NCBI RefSeq assembly: GCF_003860585.1
Contig: NZ_CP034159.1
Location: 1,426,001-1,490,000 of the forward strand
Reading direction: 5' to 3'
Length of the DNA stretch: 64,000 bases
Origin: Kaistella carnis
Lineage (GTDB): Bacteria; Bacteroidota; Bacteroidia; Flavobacteriales; Weeksellaceae
In this document: positions 36,373-45,376 of the stretch, in pieces
How positions within the stretch are numbered: position 1 is the first letter of the stretch
Layout of the letters: each line of letters begins with the position of its first letter
Translations under genes and position numbers: made by a program
Notes under the pieces: model-generated
Database searches by the model: none
Told to the model about the DNA's origin: nothing
The model's input: only the letters and a program-made list of their open reading frames with translations

Positions 36373-36642
36373 ATTTTTATCATTCTAAATTGCAAACAAA
36401 AGAATTGTTGCCTCCAAATGTAAACTATTGAAACCAAAAAATCCATCACTCTTGATGGGCTTTTTAAATATGGTAGATGGAATTCTTATGGATTGTTGGA
36501 GAAAACAAAAGCTATAGAATGATATCTTGGTCGGACCTATTTTTGTGTTTGTGGATTGTAAAAATCAATTGATAAAAGAAATCCGAAAAAGCAGTTTATC
36601 ATTTTACTGAAACAACAAATAAATATCGCAAAAAAGTTTTCA

Positions 36643-36771
36643 GGATCTGACGGAACTAATGCCTCATACAACTCTATTTTTACTGTTAATTCTTTAGCCA
36701 AAACTATCACAGCGATGATTGCATTGAAATTGGTAATCTTAGGAAAATGGAATTTTAACGAACCTATATAA
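36643..36771 (+). pseudogene. Fragment of a serine hydrolase (copy 2)
   Basis: Duplicate of 1310-1438 with two base changes (Glu to Asp, Val to Ala: TAMIALKLV). Both copies stop at the same place. Nothing else is recognisable between 36466 and 36833. Confidence 0.4.
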
Positions 36772-36833
36772 GTATACCATCCATTAAAATTGTCTCGCAG
36801 TTGAAATAAAAATTTTATCTCAAAAAAAAACAC

Positions 36834-36921
36834 GTCGTATAATAACTAAGCTTTAGCTTCGCTCTGTTCACTTCGTTCGGGTCGTTTTGTCTGCAGGACA
36901 CAAGATGAAAGCCCGTTGAAC
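36834..36921 (+). other. attC-like site, short-hairpin type (duplicate)
   Basis: Same as 1501-1588; R' GTTGAAC at 36915-36921, followed by the same solo IS91-like left end (36915-36983). Confidence 0.5.
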
Positions 36922-36982
36922 GGAAGCTCCGGTAGTTTTTCAGCAGTATGATGGTTCTCTTATGGGGATATCGTTTTTAGAA

Positions 36983-37101
36983 TGTAAATACGTATATAAG
37001 TAGTTTTCATCGAAAATTTTAGCGATCAATTGAATTTTTTAGCAAGTAGAAAGTTTTCGTATTTTTAAACCACTTGCAGAAATACCAAAACGTATCTGCA
37101 A
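36983..37101 (+). other. attC-like site, type A (duplicate)
   Basis: Same as 1650-1768 with one base change in the right arm (TTTTTAAACC); ends in the same shortened core CGTATCTGC. Confidence 0.55.
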
Positions 37102-37115
37102 TATTTCACCAAACT

Positions 37116-37643
37116 ATGTGTAAAGAATTATTTGACAAATTACGCGCTGATACGGCTGAGCTTTATAAGAGTTATCGTTTAAATCATTTTAGCTTATTTT
37201 ATATTCACAAATATTATGTAGAAAAAAGTAACGAGCATACTTTAGAAAATTTTGTAATTGAAGATAAAATCAATGAATCAGTTCGTTTCGATGGTGAGAA
37301 TATGATTAAGGAAACTTTTGATAATGGTAAGTATCAATTTTTAGTTTCTTCATCAGCGATTGTTAATTTTTATCAAATATGGGAAGATAAGTATCGAAAA
37401 AAGATCTCGAAAGAAGTAAATATTGATGTTATCAACAGTGAAGTTTATTACGAACTTAACAAACTAAGACAATCAATTGTACATAACAGTCATAGACCAA
37501 CCCCGGAATTTAAAAAAGTTGCAAGTAATTTTAAATTCATATTAATAGATGATAAATTAGAACTTACTGTAGAGGAAATTCATAAAATCTATAAAATATT
37601 ACTGCAGGAAATTGATGATTTAGAAAAAAAGTACTGCAGATAA
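37116..37643 (+). CDS. HEPN-like cassette protein (copy 2)
   Basis: 175 residues, identical to the protein at 1783-2310 except Ile to Val beside the motif histidine (LRQSIVHN). The R-x4-H motif is retained. The stop again overlaps the R'' core. The ATG at 37116 is chosen for the same reason as in copy 1. Confidence 0.5.
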   Translation: MCKELFDKLRADTAELYKSYRLNHFSLFYIHKYYVEKSNEHTLENFVIEDKINESVRFDGENMIKETFDNGKYQFLVSSSAIVNFYQIWEDKYRKKISKEVNIDVINSEVYYELNKLRQSIVHNSHRPTPEFKKVASNFKFILIDDKLELTVEEIHKIYKILLQEIDDLEKKYCR

Positions 37644-37763
37644 CATATTTATACAAGCGGGTATCTAGTTTTCGTCGACGATTTTAGCGGTTAATTTAGT
37701 TTTTAGCAAGTAGAACGTTTTCGTATATTTATCCCTCCTACAGAAATACCAAACCGTTACCAG
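37636..37763 (+). other. attC-like site, long type A (duplicate)
   Basis: Same as 2303-2430 with two base changes (GGGTATCTAG in the left arm, CCTCCTACAG in the right). Confidence 0.7.
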
Positions 37764-37774
37764 TAATTTTAGAA

Positions 37775-38587
37775 ATGAAGAAATTAACCAGGAGGAAATT
37801 TATAAAAACAGGAATATTAGCCACAATTGGATTAGTACTTTTGGACTCACTTTGGTTTGAAAAATATTTAATTGACTGGAATTATTTTGACATCTCAAAA
37901 TCGGAAAAGAATAAGATAAGAATCATACAAATTTCGGATTTACATTTAGATCAATTAAGATACTTTCACAAATCTATTGCGAAAAAAATAAATTCAATGA
38001 AACCCGATTTAATATTCATCACCGGAGATTCTGTTGATAAAACAGAAAAAATAGAACATTTGAACTTATTCCTTGAATTAATTGATAATTCGATTAAAAA
38101 GTACGCTATAACGGGAAATTGGGAATATTGGGGAAATGTTAATCTTGAAGAACTTAAAAGTGTCTATTCGAAAAATAATTGCGAATTGTTAATAAACGAG
38201 AATAGAAATGTTTCAATAAGAGATCGTGATATAACAATAATTGGAATTGACGATTTAATTGGCGGCAATCCTGATTTCGGAAAAGCGACTGAAAATCTAA
38301 AAGATACTGAAACAAATATCGTTTTATCACACTGTCCCGAACAAAGAGATATAATTGCAAAACAAAAAGGAAATTTAAATATTGATCTAGTTCTTTCTGG
38401 TCATACTCACGGAGGACAAATTACATTTTTAGGAATTGTTCCTTTCAAACCTCAAGGAAGTGGAAGATATTTAAAAGGTTGGTATAAAGACTCGGAACCA
38501 AAAATGTATATTTCAAAAGGAATTGGAACGAGTATTTTACCAATTAGATTTGGGGCAAGAGCAGAAGTGGTAGAAATGGAAATATAA
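37775..38587 (+). CDS. Tat-exported metallophosphoesterase, YkuE/YaeI-like (copy 2)
   Basis: 270 residues, identical to the protein at 2442-3254: Tat signal RRKF, then SDLHLD, GDSVD, GNWEYW, SHCPE and GHTHGG. It is the last cassette gene before the core chromosome. Confidence 0.85.
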   Translation: MKKLTRRKFIKTGILATIGLVLLDSLWFEKYLIDWNYFDISKSEKNKIRIIQISDLHLDQLRYFHKSIAKKINSMKPDLIFITGDSVDKTEKIEHLNLFLELIDNSIKKYAITGNWEYWGNVNLEELKSVYSKNNCELLINENRNVSIRDRDITIIGIDDLIGGNPDFGKATENLKDTETNIVLSHCPEQRDIIAKQKGNLNIDLVLSGHTHGGQITFLGIVPFKPQGSGRYLKGWYKDSEPKMYISKGIGTSILPIRFGARAEVVEMEI

Positions 38588-38591
38588 AAAC

Positions 38592-38652
38592 TACTGGTAA
38601 TAACTAAGCTTTCGTCTTGTCCGCAGGACACGAGATGAAAGCCTGTTGAAAC
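38592..38652 (+). other. attC-like site, short-hairpin type, at the array/chromosome border
   Basis: R'' TACTGGTAATAAC as in copy 1, but the hairpin is the CTTTCGTCTTGTC/GACACGAGATGAAAG version seen at 14252. R' reads GTTGAAAC with one extra A. Confidence 0.55.
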
Positions 38653-38772
38653 GGAACCTCCAGTGGTTTTTCCTCCCCAGTTGCTCACCTTATGGAGTTA
38701 TCGATTTTAGAATTTAGGATATTAGAGCAGTTTTTAAGAAGGACTGCTTTTTTTGGGAACTGAGGTGAATCC
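38645..38772 (+). mobile_element. Solo left end of IS91-like element
   Basis: About 125 bases matching bases 3312-3435 of copy 1, including the AGCAGT/ACTGCT terminator hairpin and GGGAACTGAGGTGA. Similarity then stops and the EamA gene region begins, marking the right border of the accessory region. Confidence 0.7.
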
Positions 38773-38796
38773 TTCAGAGAAATATTTTAAACAACA

Positions 38797-39711
38797 TTAA
38801 AGCTTGGTTATAGACCCGGTCGAATTTTTCGGTATTTTCTTTTCCCGGATCAAATATACACTCAATAAAATCAATATCCCACCCAATGCATACCAAATGG
38901 TAAACTGTTCATTATCCAGTACACCCCAAATCACTGAAACTACCGGTATTAAAAGTGAAATCGTACTTGCAAAAACAGCAGAGGTATCCTGAACAAGTTT
39001 GAAAAATAAAAACATGACCAAAGTGGTACTTATGACCGTTAAAAATACCAGATAACCTAATGCTGTGAGTGTTTCGTTTTGGGTATAATCAATATCTGTA
39101 AAAAAACCTGAAAATCCTAAAATCAAAAGAGACGGCACCATCCAAACTGTATAGATTCCTGTTGATATATCGGTCGATTTAATGTGGCTTAGTTTTTTTT
39201 CAATAATAAGAGCTGCAACAGCGTACAATGCCGAACCTATCGTTAATAAAATGGTATAATAAAGATGACTTTCGCCAGTTCCCGAATTAGACGAATATAC
39301 TAAAACAATAGCACCTACAAAACCAATTATTGCTCCCGCGTATTGAATCATCTTATTTCGAATTCCAAATAAAAAAGCACCTAGAATGAGTGTAAAAATA
39401 GGGTCTAATGCATTAATGATTCCTGCTAACGAGCTGCTTACACCCTGTTGTGCAATGGGAAAAATAAAGACGACCAAAAAGTTGCCAAATAAACCGGAGA
39501 GGGCAATCCAAAAAATATCCTTTTTCGTCATTTTTTTCAAGGCGGGGAATCCAATAAATGATAAAATAAGTCCTGATAATCCCGCCCTAAAGGCTCCAAT
39601 TTGATAAGGGTCAAAGACTGGTAAAGATTTTTTAATAAGGATAAAAGAAGAACCCCAGGTTATGGATATGATAATGAGTAAAAAATATTTGTTCTGAATG
39701 AATTGCCTCAT
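38797..39711 (-). CDS. EamA-family (DMT superfamily) transporter
   Basis: 304 residues with ten hydrophobic segments in two EamA repeats (ITWGSSFILIKKSLP near the start; AVFASTISLLIPVVSVIWGVL in the second half). Members export metabolites or amino acids; the substrate cannot be read from sequence. It is the first core gene beyond the array and transcribed toward it. Confidence 0.85.
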   Translation of the reverse strand: MRQFIQNKYFLLIIISITWGSSFILIKKSLPVFDPYQIGAFRAGLSGLILSFIGFPALKKMTKKDIFWIALSGLFGNFLVVFIFPIAQQGVSSSLAGIINALDPIFTLILGAFLFGIRNKMIQYAGAIIGFVGAIVLVYSSNSGTGESHLYYTILLTIGSALYAVAALIIEKKLSHIKSTDISTGIYTVWMVPSLLILGFSGFFTDIDYTQNETLTALGYLVFLTVISTTLVMFLFFKLVQDTSAVFASTISLLIPVVSVIWGVLDNEQFTIWYALGGILILLSVYLIREKKIPKNSTGSITKL

Positions 39712-39893
39712 AAATAGGTTGAATTTTTGTTAGATTGGCAAATTTAATTTTTTTTATTTGGTAGCGGGTTTACCAATGTCGTTTAATTAGTTTTTTTCTC
39801 TTCGATTTCAGATATTGTAACCCTTTTTTCGATTAATAGGTAGAAATTCTCTGCCTCTTGTCTCTACCCTAACACTTTTATACACCTTATCAT

Positions 39894-41138
39894 TTAATCA
39901 TTCCACCAGAGAATAAAATCATCAATTTTCGCATTTAAAGGGATGCTGTTGGTGTTTACGCTTTTAGTTTTAGCATTCCACCAATCTTTGGATAATTTGG
40001 ATTTTGCAATAGAAAAACTCGCATGAATTTCATTTACAGTGAGCACAATGTGCCCTTCGGTAGGTTCAATTTTAGTTATAGGATATGCCTTTTTAATATC
40101 AGCATACGTTGAATTTTTGCTGATTCCTTTTTCGGTTTTAAAAAAAGGACTGTTGATCAAGACTCTGTTGATTTTTTGATTCACCTTACCGGTATCTTTA
40201 GGGCTTAGTGTAAAAAGAAGTTGGCTATCAGGGCTGGATATTTCGTAATTGCTATAAACATCATCTGCAAATTCGCCGTGTTCAACTTTTTTGTTAATCT
40301 GGGCATTAGGGATGGTCTGCAATACTTCAGCAATCGTATTTTGATTGGTATAAGCGCCAATGCTGTTTGCCGCAACCCTGTTTTTAAGGTACTTTCCTGC
40401 CAGTGAGCCGCCACCCCCGCAATACTGCATCATCGCAAAACGCTCATCAAATTTTTCAGTAAATACGTCTACTCCTAAATTGTCGTGAGAAGGAGCAATG
40501 TACATCAAGACTGCTTCATTTTTTGCCAGATCCTTTTTACCCGCAATATTCACCCACAGCGTATCTTTTTTCAACATTCCGATACCGGAAAAACGGCAGT
40601 TCTCTTGGTCTTTTACGGGAGATGACGAAAAAATAATTTCATATTGCTCCCCTTTGGGAATAATAGAAAGGGTCTCCGTATAATTTCCTTTTTCCTCATG
40701 ATAAGTTTCATACACCCCTTGGTAGGAAAACTTCTGTTGCTTCTTTAATTGGTACAACGCTTTCAGACTACCGGTATTGGGTTTCATATCACTTCCCAAA
40801 AGTGTTAATTCATTTTTACCTGTTAAAAAATGCAAAGGCTTTCCCTCTTCTTGAATGGTTAAGATATGGTCTTTGATGGTATAGTTTCCTTCAGAAGTAA
40901 AAGCAGCATCTGCTTTGCCAGCATAAACGGTTTCATATCTAAAAGTTTTATCCTCATTCAGAATCAGAGAAACCTCAATACCACTACAGTCGGCACAGGG
41001 GTAAGTTCCTTTGTAAACTCCCTGATCATCTAAAGCATATTCCGCTGACTGTTGCCCTTTTGGCGTTTCTTGTTTTTTAGCTTTGCTACATGCAGTGAGT
41101 GCCAATAAAACGATAATAATATAAAGAAAGTTGCGCAT
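39894..41138 (-). CDS. NlpE-like lipoprotein with DUF1131-like C-terminus
   Basis: 414 residues. Lipoprotein signal LALTACSKA. Residues about 35-125 form an NlpE N-terminal domain (GVYKGTYPCADCSGIEVSLILNEDKTFRYE) with the family CxxC. The C-terminal part (GISKNSTYADIKKAYPITKI, VNEIHASFSI) resembles DUF1131 envelope lipoproteins; this second assignment is less certain. NlpE proteins sense envelope or copper stress in enterobacteria; the role in flavobacteria is unknown. Confidence 0.7.
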   Translation of the reverse strand: MRNFLYIIIVLLALTACSKAKKQETPKGQQSAEYALDDQGVYKGTYPCADCSGIEVSLILNEDKTFRYETVYAGKADAAFTSEGNYTIKDHILTIQEEGKPLHFLTGKNELTLLGSDMKPNTGSLKALYQLKKQQKFSYQGVYETYHEEKGNYTETLSIIPKGEQYEIIFSSSPVKDQENCRFSGIGMLKKDTLWVNIAGKKDLAKNEAVLMYIAPSHDNLGVDVFTEKFDERFAMMQYCGGGGSLAGKYLKNRVAANSIGAYTNQNTIAEVLQTIPNAQINKKVEHGEFADDVYSNYEISSPDSQLLFTLSPKDTGKVNQKINRVLINSPFFKTEKGISKNSTYADIKKAYPITKIEPTEGHIVLTVNEIHASFSIAKSKLSKDWWNAKTKSVNTNSIPLNAKIDDFILWWND

Positions 41139-41314
41139 AATTAATTGTTATTTTTAAAATTTCGATTTAGGCATGGGTGTACACAAAAACTGCGCCGCTA
41201 CACAATTATAAAAAAAAATTATTCATGTAAATTGTACAGTTATAGCGGCTAAAAGGCAAGATTTTTATCCGAGGTAAGGAGATTGCCTAAGATCTTTTTT
41301 CGTCACGCAAACGA

Positions 41315-41515
41315 TGTGACTATCTAAACGAGTTTGCACAAAAACCTGAAAATAAAAACTACATGGATAACCTTTAGGTCTGATCGACTATGGAAAATCA
41401 TGTTGAAGTCTGTTTCGTCAAAATGAACGAAAATAGCCAAAATGAATTTAGAAAAAACATTCTCAATTCTGATGCAATTCGTTTTAAAGAGTGTGGTAGA
41501 ATACGTTTAGAATAA
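41315..41515 (+). pseudogene. Remnant related to the broken gene at 25986-26421
   Basis: The + strand reads CDYLNEFAQKPENKNYMDNL, two stops, then MENHVEVCFVKMNENS and AIRFKECGRIRLE, stop at 41513-41515. It aligns with the C-terminal part of the pseudogene in the cassette array. The rest of 41139-41596 contains nothing else I can support apart from a terminator. Confidence 0.55.
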
Positions 41516-41548
41516 TATCATCTTCAATCTTAAAATAAAATCACTCTC

Positions 41549-41584
41549 AAAAGGCCGTTTCCAGAGAAACAGCCTTTTCTTTTA
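41549..41584 (-). terminator. Terminator of the M1 peptidase gene
   Basis: AAAAGGC-GTTTC pairs GAAAC-GCCTTTT around a four-base loop, with A/T flanks suitable for both strands. Confidence 0.75.
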
Positions 41585-41596
41585 GAACAAATTCGA

Positions 41597-44107
41597 TTAT
41601 TTATACGCTTCAATCGTTTTATTGATCAAGTCGATTTGCTTGTTTATAGTAGGACTGGAAGGATTGGCTTTTAAGACCATCATTTTCTTCGCAAGACCAT
41701 CTTTCAGAATTTGCACAATCATCATTTTCGCCTGTGGATTATTGCCGATCTGGCCCTTAACCTGCGTTAAAACTTGGGTCAAATTCTCTGTAGCTTTTAA
41801 GTTATCGGAACTCATGATCCAGTTGAAACCCTCTTCTGCAGAAGCTCCCAATTCCGGTTTCTGAAATTTCAGGAACGGATAAAATGCAACCGTCGCAGCA
41901 ATAGCGGGCATTTGCTTTTCAATTTTATTTTTTACAATGATGGGTAAAAGTTCTAAAATTAAATCGTCACTGGCGCCATTTAAATCTACTTTCTCTGCCA
42001 ACACCACCACTCTTGCCGGATCTACCGCTGCGATTCCCGTAAGTGAATTCGCCTTTACGGAATTGGAAACCGCATTCAATCCTTTTTCGAAAAGTGGAAG
42101 GTATTTCTTATCTTTTGTTTTTCCCAAAGCCGCGATTGCAGCGCCCTGAACCAATGTTTTCGGATCATTGGCAGCCAGTTTTTCAACTTCCGAAAGCGCA
42201 GCTTTTGCGTGGTCTGTCTTTGATAAATCCAAACCACTCAAAGCTTTCATTCGGATTCTGAAGTTCGAATCTTTTAAAGCAGCGATCAAAGTTTTTAAAG
42301 CAACCGGATTTTTAGAAACCTGATCCACTGCATTTTCTACGGCTTTGTATCGGCTCAAAAACTCTTTAGAATTCTGATACTGCATCAAATATTGCTCCGG
42401 TGTTTTGGTATCGGTAAACTCTCCCAACACTACTCCGTCTGCATTAATATTGACTAACTCAGGATTTTTACTCACCGTAAAAGTAAAATCATTCTTCTCT
42501 TTGGCACTTACCCATACGTTTTTACGGGAAGGCTTTCCATTTTCATAAATGTCGATCGCCAAAGGAAACTGAAAATTCTTCCCAAGCTGCGTTTGGTTTA
42601 TGGTAATGGTCACCTGTTTTTTTACAGGTTCAAAAGTTGTGGTGTAACCAACTTTCGGATGTCCACTGTCAAAATACCATTGATTAAAAAACCAGTTTAA
42701 ATCTTTACCGGAAACTTTTTCTAGAGACAGGCGCAGTTGATGGGCTTCACCCGTTCCATATTCGTGGGTTTTCAAATAATCATTCAGACCTGCAAAAAAA
42801 GCATCGTCGCCCAAGTAATTGCGAAGCATGTGAAGAATCGCGCCTCCTTTGTTATAAGAAACGCCATCAAACATATCTTCGCGGGAATGATAATTAAAAC
42901 GCACCAAATCTTTTGTGGGGCTGGAAGGATCCATCAAATAACCTTGAATCTCCTTCATCATACCATAGTCAGCAAGGTCTTTTCCGTATTTATGTTCGTT
43001 CCAAAGGTATTCTGAATAGTTGGCAAACGATTCATTTACTGTAAGGTTGCTCCAGCTTTCTGCCGTAACCAGATCACCAAACCAATGGTGAAACAATTCA
43101 TGCGCAATGGTACTTTCCCACCTGTTTTCATCAATTAAGTCGCCGGGTTTTTGCTGAGCAGATTCCTGGTGAAGAGTCGCAGTTGTATTCTCCATCGCCC
43201 CGGAAACGTAATCTCTGGCGGTGATTTGGGCATATTTAGACCACGGATAGTCGTAGTTTAATCTTTTTGAAAAGAACTCCATCATTTCCGGAGTGTTTCC
43301 AAAAATCTGTCTTGCATAAGGTTCATATTCCTTTTCTACATAATAATCCACAGGAATATTTCTCCATTTATCCTTTACAACCGCATAATCTCCTACGCCC
43401 ATGAAAAATAAATATGGAGCATGTTTTTTATCCATCACCCAGTGATCGGTTCGCAAACCATTGCTTTCTTTGGTTGATGATTTCATTAAACCATTTGATA
43501 ATGTTACGTACTTATCAGGAACGGTCATGTATATTTCCTGCGTAGTTTTTTGGTTCGTTTTGTCGATGGTTGGAAACCAAACCGAGCTTGATTCTGTTTC
43601 TCCCTGAGTCCAAATCTGCGTTGGTTTATCAGGATCAGTTCCTTGAGCATTAATAAAATAAAGACCTTTCGCATCAGTGATTGCGGCGCTTCCCTTTTGT
43701 GTTATTTCATTTGGACGAGCCGTATATTTGATGTACACCGTATAATCCTGATTTCGATTGTAGATTTTATCGAGATTAATTTTGAGCATATCATCTTTAT
43801 ACTCGTATTTCAAAGGAGTTTTGCTTCCGTTTTTATCCAACGCAACTTCATGAATCAGCATGGCCTTCGCATTCAAAACCAAAGAATCGGTTGGATAGAA
43901 ATATGGCGACGCAGTTAACCATTCTTCTCCACCCATTTGTTCTTTTTGGTAATCGAAATTCACTTTTAGTTTCGTATGTTTCAGTTCGGTCATTTTGGTG
44001 TGCGACGCTCTGTACACTTCGGTTCTTCCGGAAGTTTCAGTTTGGGCAAAAACATTTCCCGAAAATAAAATTCCGAGTAAACTAATGGAGATGATCAGCT
44101 TTTTCAT
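41597..44107 (-). CDS. M1-family zinc aminopeptidase, exported
   Basis: 836 residues. Signal peptide (LIISISLLGILFSGNVFAQ). Peptidase M1 domain with the substrate-binding GAMENTT motif and the zinc site HELFHHW followed 18 residues later by Glu in NLTVNESFANY. The C-terminal half contains HEAT-like helical repeats (LAAL, KALSGLDLSK, AAIAALGK). It would trim N-terminal residues from peptides in the periplasm. Length and motifs are normal. Confidence 0.92.
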   Translation of the reverse strand: MKKLIISISLLGILFSGNVFAQTETSGRTEVYRASHTKMTELKHTKLKVNFDYQKEQMGGEEWLTASPYFYPTDSLVLNAKAMLIHEVALDKNGSKTPLKYEYKDDMLKINLDKIYNRNQDYTVYIKYTARPNEITQKGSAAITDAKGLYFINAQGTDPDKPTQIWTQGETESSSVWFPTIDKTNQKTTQEIYMTVPDKYVTLSNGLMKSSTKESNGLRTDHWVMDKKHAPYLFFMGVGDYAVVKDKWRNIPVDYYVEKEYEPYARQIFGNTPEMMEFFSKRLNYDYPWSKYAQITARDYVSGAMENTTATLHQESAQQKPGDLIDENRWESTIAHELFHHWFGDLVTAESWSNLTVNESFANYSEYLWNEHKYGKDLADYGMMKEIQGYLMDPSSPTKDLVRFNYHSREDMFDGVSYNKGGAILHMLRNYLGDDAFFAGLNDYLKTHEYGTGEAHQLRLSLEKVSGKDLNWFFNQWYFDSGHPKVGYTTTFEPVKKQVTITINQTQLGKNFQFPLAIDIYENGKPSRKNVWVSAKEKNDFTFTVSKNPELVNINADGVVLGEFTDTKTPEQYLMQYQNSKEFLSRYKAVENAVDQVSKNPVALKTLIAALKDSNFRIRMKALSGLDLSKTDHAKAALSEVEKLAANDPKTLVQGAAIAALGKTKDKKYLPLFEKGLNAVSNSVKANSLTGIAAVDPARVVVLAEKVDLNGASDDLILELLPIIVKNKIEKQMPAIAATVAFYPFLKFQKPELGASAEEGFNWIMSSDNLKATENLTQVLTQVKGQIGNNPQAKMMIVQILKDGLAKKMMVLKANPSSPTINKQIDLINKTIEAYK

Positions 44108-44152
44108 TTATTTATATAATTTGTTATTTTAAAGAATAAACCTTTAAAAGAT

Positions 44153-44377
44153 TTAGGATTTTTTATTGACAAAAGTTTCGAATAAATCATTCACAAAAGA
44201 TTCATAGTCGCCACTTTTCAACTGTTCTTTACTTTTATTCACCGCTTTTTTCAGATCACTTTCCTCATTTTCATGATTGATGATTTCCACAGATTTTATG
44301 CCTTTAATTTGAATTAAAAGCTCCGTCAATTTGCCAAGATCTGCGTTTTCTTCGAGGTTGATTTTTAAAGATTTCAT
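44153..44377 (-). CDS. Small hypothetical protein
   Basis: 74 residues from the ATG at 44375-44377 (MKSLKINLEENADLGKLTEL); a longer frame to 44437 has an unlikely N-terminus. The layout (a short beta-alpha-beta start, then KAVNKSKEQLKSGDYESFVNDLFE) resembles small antitoxin-like DUF2683 proteins, but no toxin is adjacent. It is close to the M1 peptidase gene on the same strand. Confidence 0.6.
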   Translation of the reverse strand: MKSLKINLEENADLGKLTELLIQIKGIKSVEIINHENEESDLKKAVNKSKEQLKSGDYESFVNDLFETFVNKKS

Positions 44378-44412
44378 TGAATGATAGGTATATAATTTAA
44401 AAGAAAAGTTAC

Positions 44413-44440
44413 AAAAAAAGTGAAGCTTTAACTTCACTTT
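44413..44440 (-). terminator. Terminator of thyA
   Basis: On the minus strand AAGTGAAG pairs CTTCACTT, followed by a T-run (44420-44414). Confidence 0.7.
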
Positions 44441-44508
44441 GGTTTTTCATTTTTTCAAACCTGTACATTTGAAACGTTATCAAAGATTTTGAACTTTGAA
44501 AACGTAAA

Positions 44509-45303
44509 TTAAATCGAAACCGGCGCTTTAATTCCGGGATCTGGTGAATAATTTTCTAACGTAAAATCTTCGAAATCAAAATCGAAAAGATCTTTAATTT
44601 CTGGATTCAATTTCATTGTTGGTAAGGTCTTCGGAGTTCTGGAAAGCTGTGTATGAACCTGGTCAAAATGATTATTATAAATATGAACATCACCGAAAGT
44701 GTGAACATAATCGCCTACTTCTAAATCGCAAACTTGTGCAACCATCATTAATAAAAGCGCGTAACTCGCAATATTAAAAGGAACTCCCAAAAATACATCT
44801 GCACTTCTTTGATACAACTGAAGTGACAATTTTCCATCGGCTACATAAAACTGAAACAAAGCGTGACAAGGCGCCAAAGCCATGTTCGGGATTTCCGCAG
44901 CATTCCAGGCGGAAACGATTAATCTTCGCGAATCCGGATTTTTTTTGATTTGATCAATGACTTCGGTAATCTGATCAACTACTTTTCCGTTGGCACCAGT
45001 CCAACTTCTCCATTGTGCACCGTAAACAGGACCGAGATCGCCGTTTTCATCCGCCCATTCATTCCAGATTGAAACGCCGTTATCATTCAAATATTTAATA
45101 TTCGTATCGCCTTTTAAAAACCAAAGCAATTCATAAATAATCGATTTCAAATGGACTTTTTTGGTCGTCACCATCGGGAAACCTTTTGAAAGATCGTAAC
45201 GCAGTTGGTAACCAAAAACGCTTCTGGTTCCGGTTCCGGTTCGATCGGTTTTATCTGTTCCGTTGTCTAAAATATGTTGAAGGAGGTCAAGGTAATTTTG
45301 CAT
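44509..45303 (-). CDS. thyA: Thymidylate synthase
   Basis: 264 residues, the same length as the E. coli enzyme. It methylates dUMP to dTMP using methylene-tetrahydrofolate. Motifs: [12 protein letters not shown] near the start, catalytic Cys in [12 protein letters not shown], the dUMP-binding [20 protein letters not shown] and the [12 protein letters not shown] stretch. The C-terminus APVSI is the conserved tail. Own terminator downstream. Confidence 0.97.
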   Translation of the reverse strand: MQNYLDLLQHILDNGTDKTDRTGTGTRSVFGYQLRYDLSKGFPMVTTKKVHLKSIIYELLWFLKGDTNIKYLNDNGVSIWNEWADENGDLGPVYGAQWRSWTGANGKVVDQITEVIDQIKKNPDSRRLIVSAWNAAEIPNMALAPCHALFQFYVADGKLSLQLYQRSADVFLGVPFNIASYALLLMMVAQVCDLEVGDYVHTFGDVHIYNNHFDQVHTQLSRTPKTLPTMKLNPEIKDLFDFDFEDFTLENYSPDPGIKAPVSI

Positions 45304-45376
45304 TGAAATTAATTTGAAGATGTGATAATGGGCTAATTTGAAAATGTAAATTCTCAGAAAAGATCAGTTTTCAAAT

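Larger units (their letters stand above)
35334..38615. repeat. Right copy of the 3.3-kb direct duplication
   Basis: See the left copy at 1-3282. It carries the same genes in the same order and orientation. Beyond 38615 the sequence changes to a different version of the hairpin attC-like site and then to core chromosome. Confidence 0.95.

Noticed and set aside
36537..36833. A 98-residue minus-strand frame upstream of the right HEPN cassette
   Set aside because: It depends on a single base difference for its start, is missing in the left copy, and the other strand reads as a serine-hydrolase fragment.
1..38800. Prophage or integrative conjugative element
   Set aside because: No phage structural, portal, relaxase or tra-type genes, and the tyrosine recombinases belong to IS elements.
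41622..44085. Several + strand open frames inside the M1 peptidase gene
   Set aside because: They are antisense shadows of a complete and well-supported gene.
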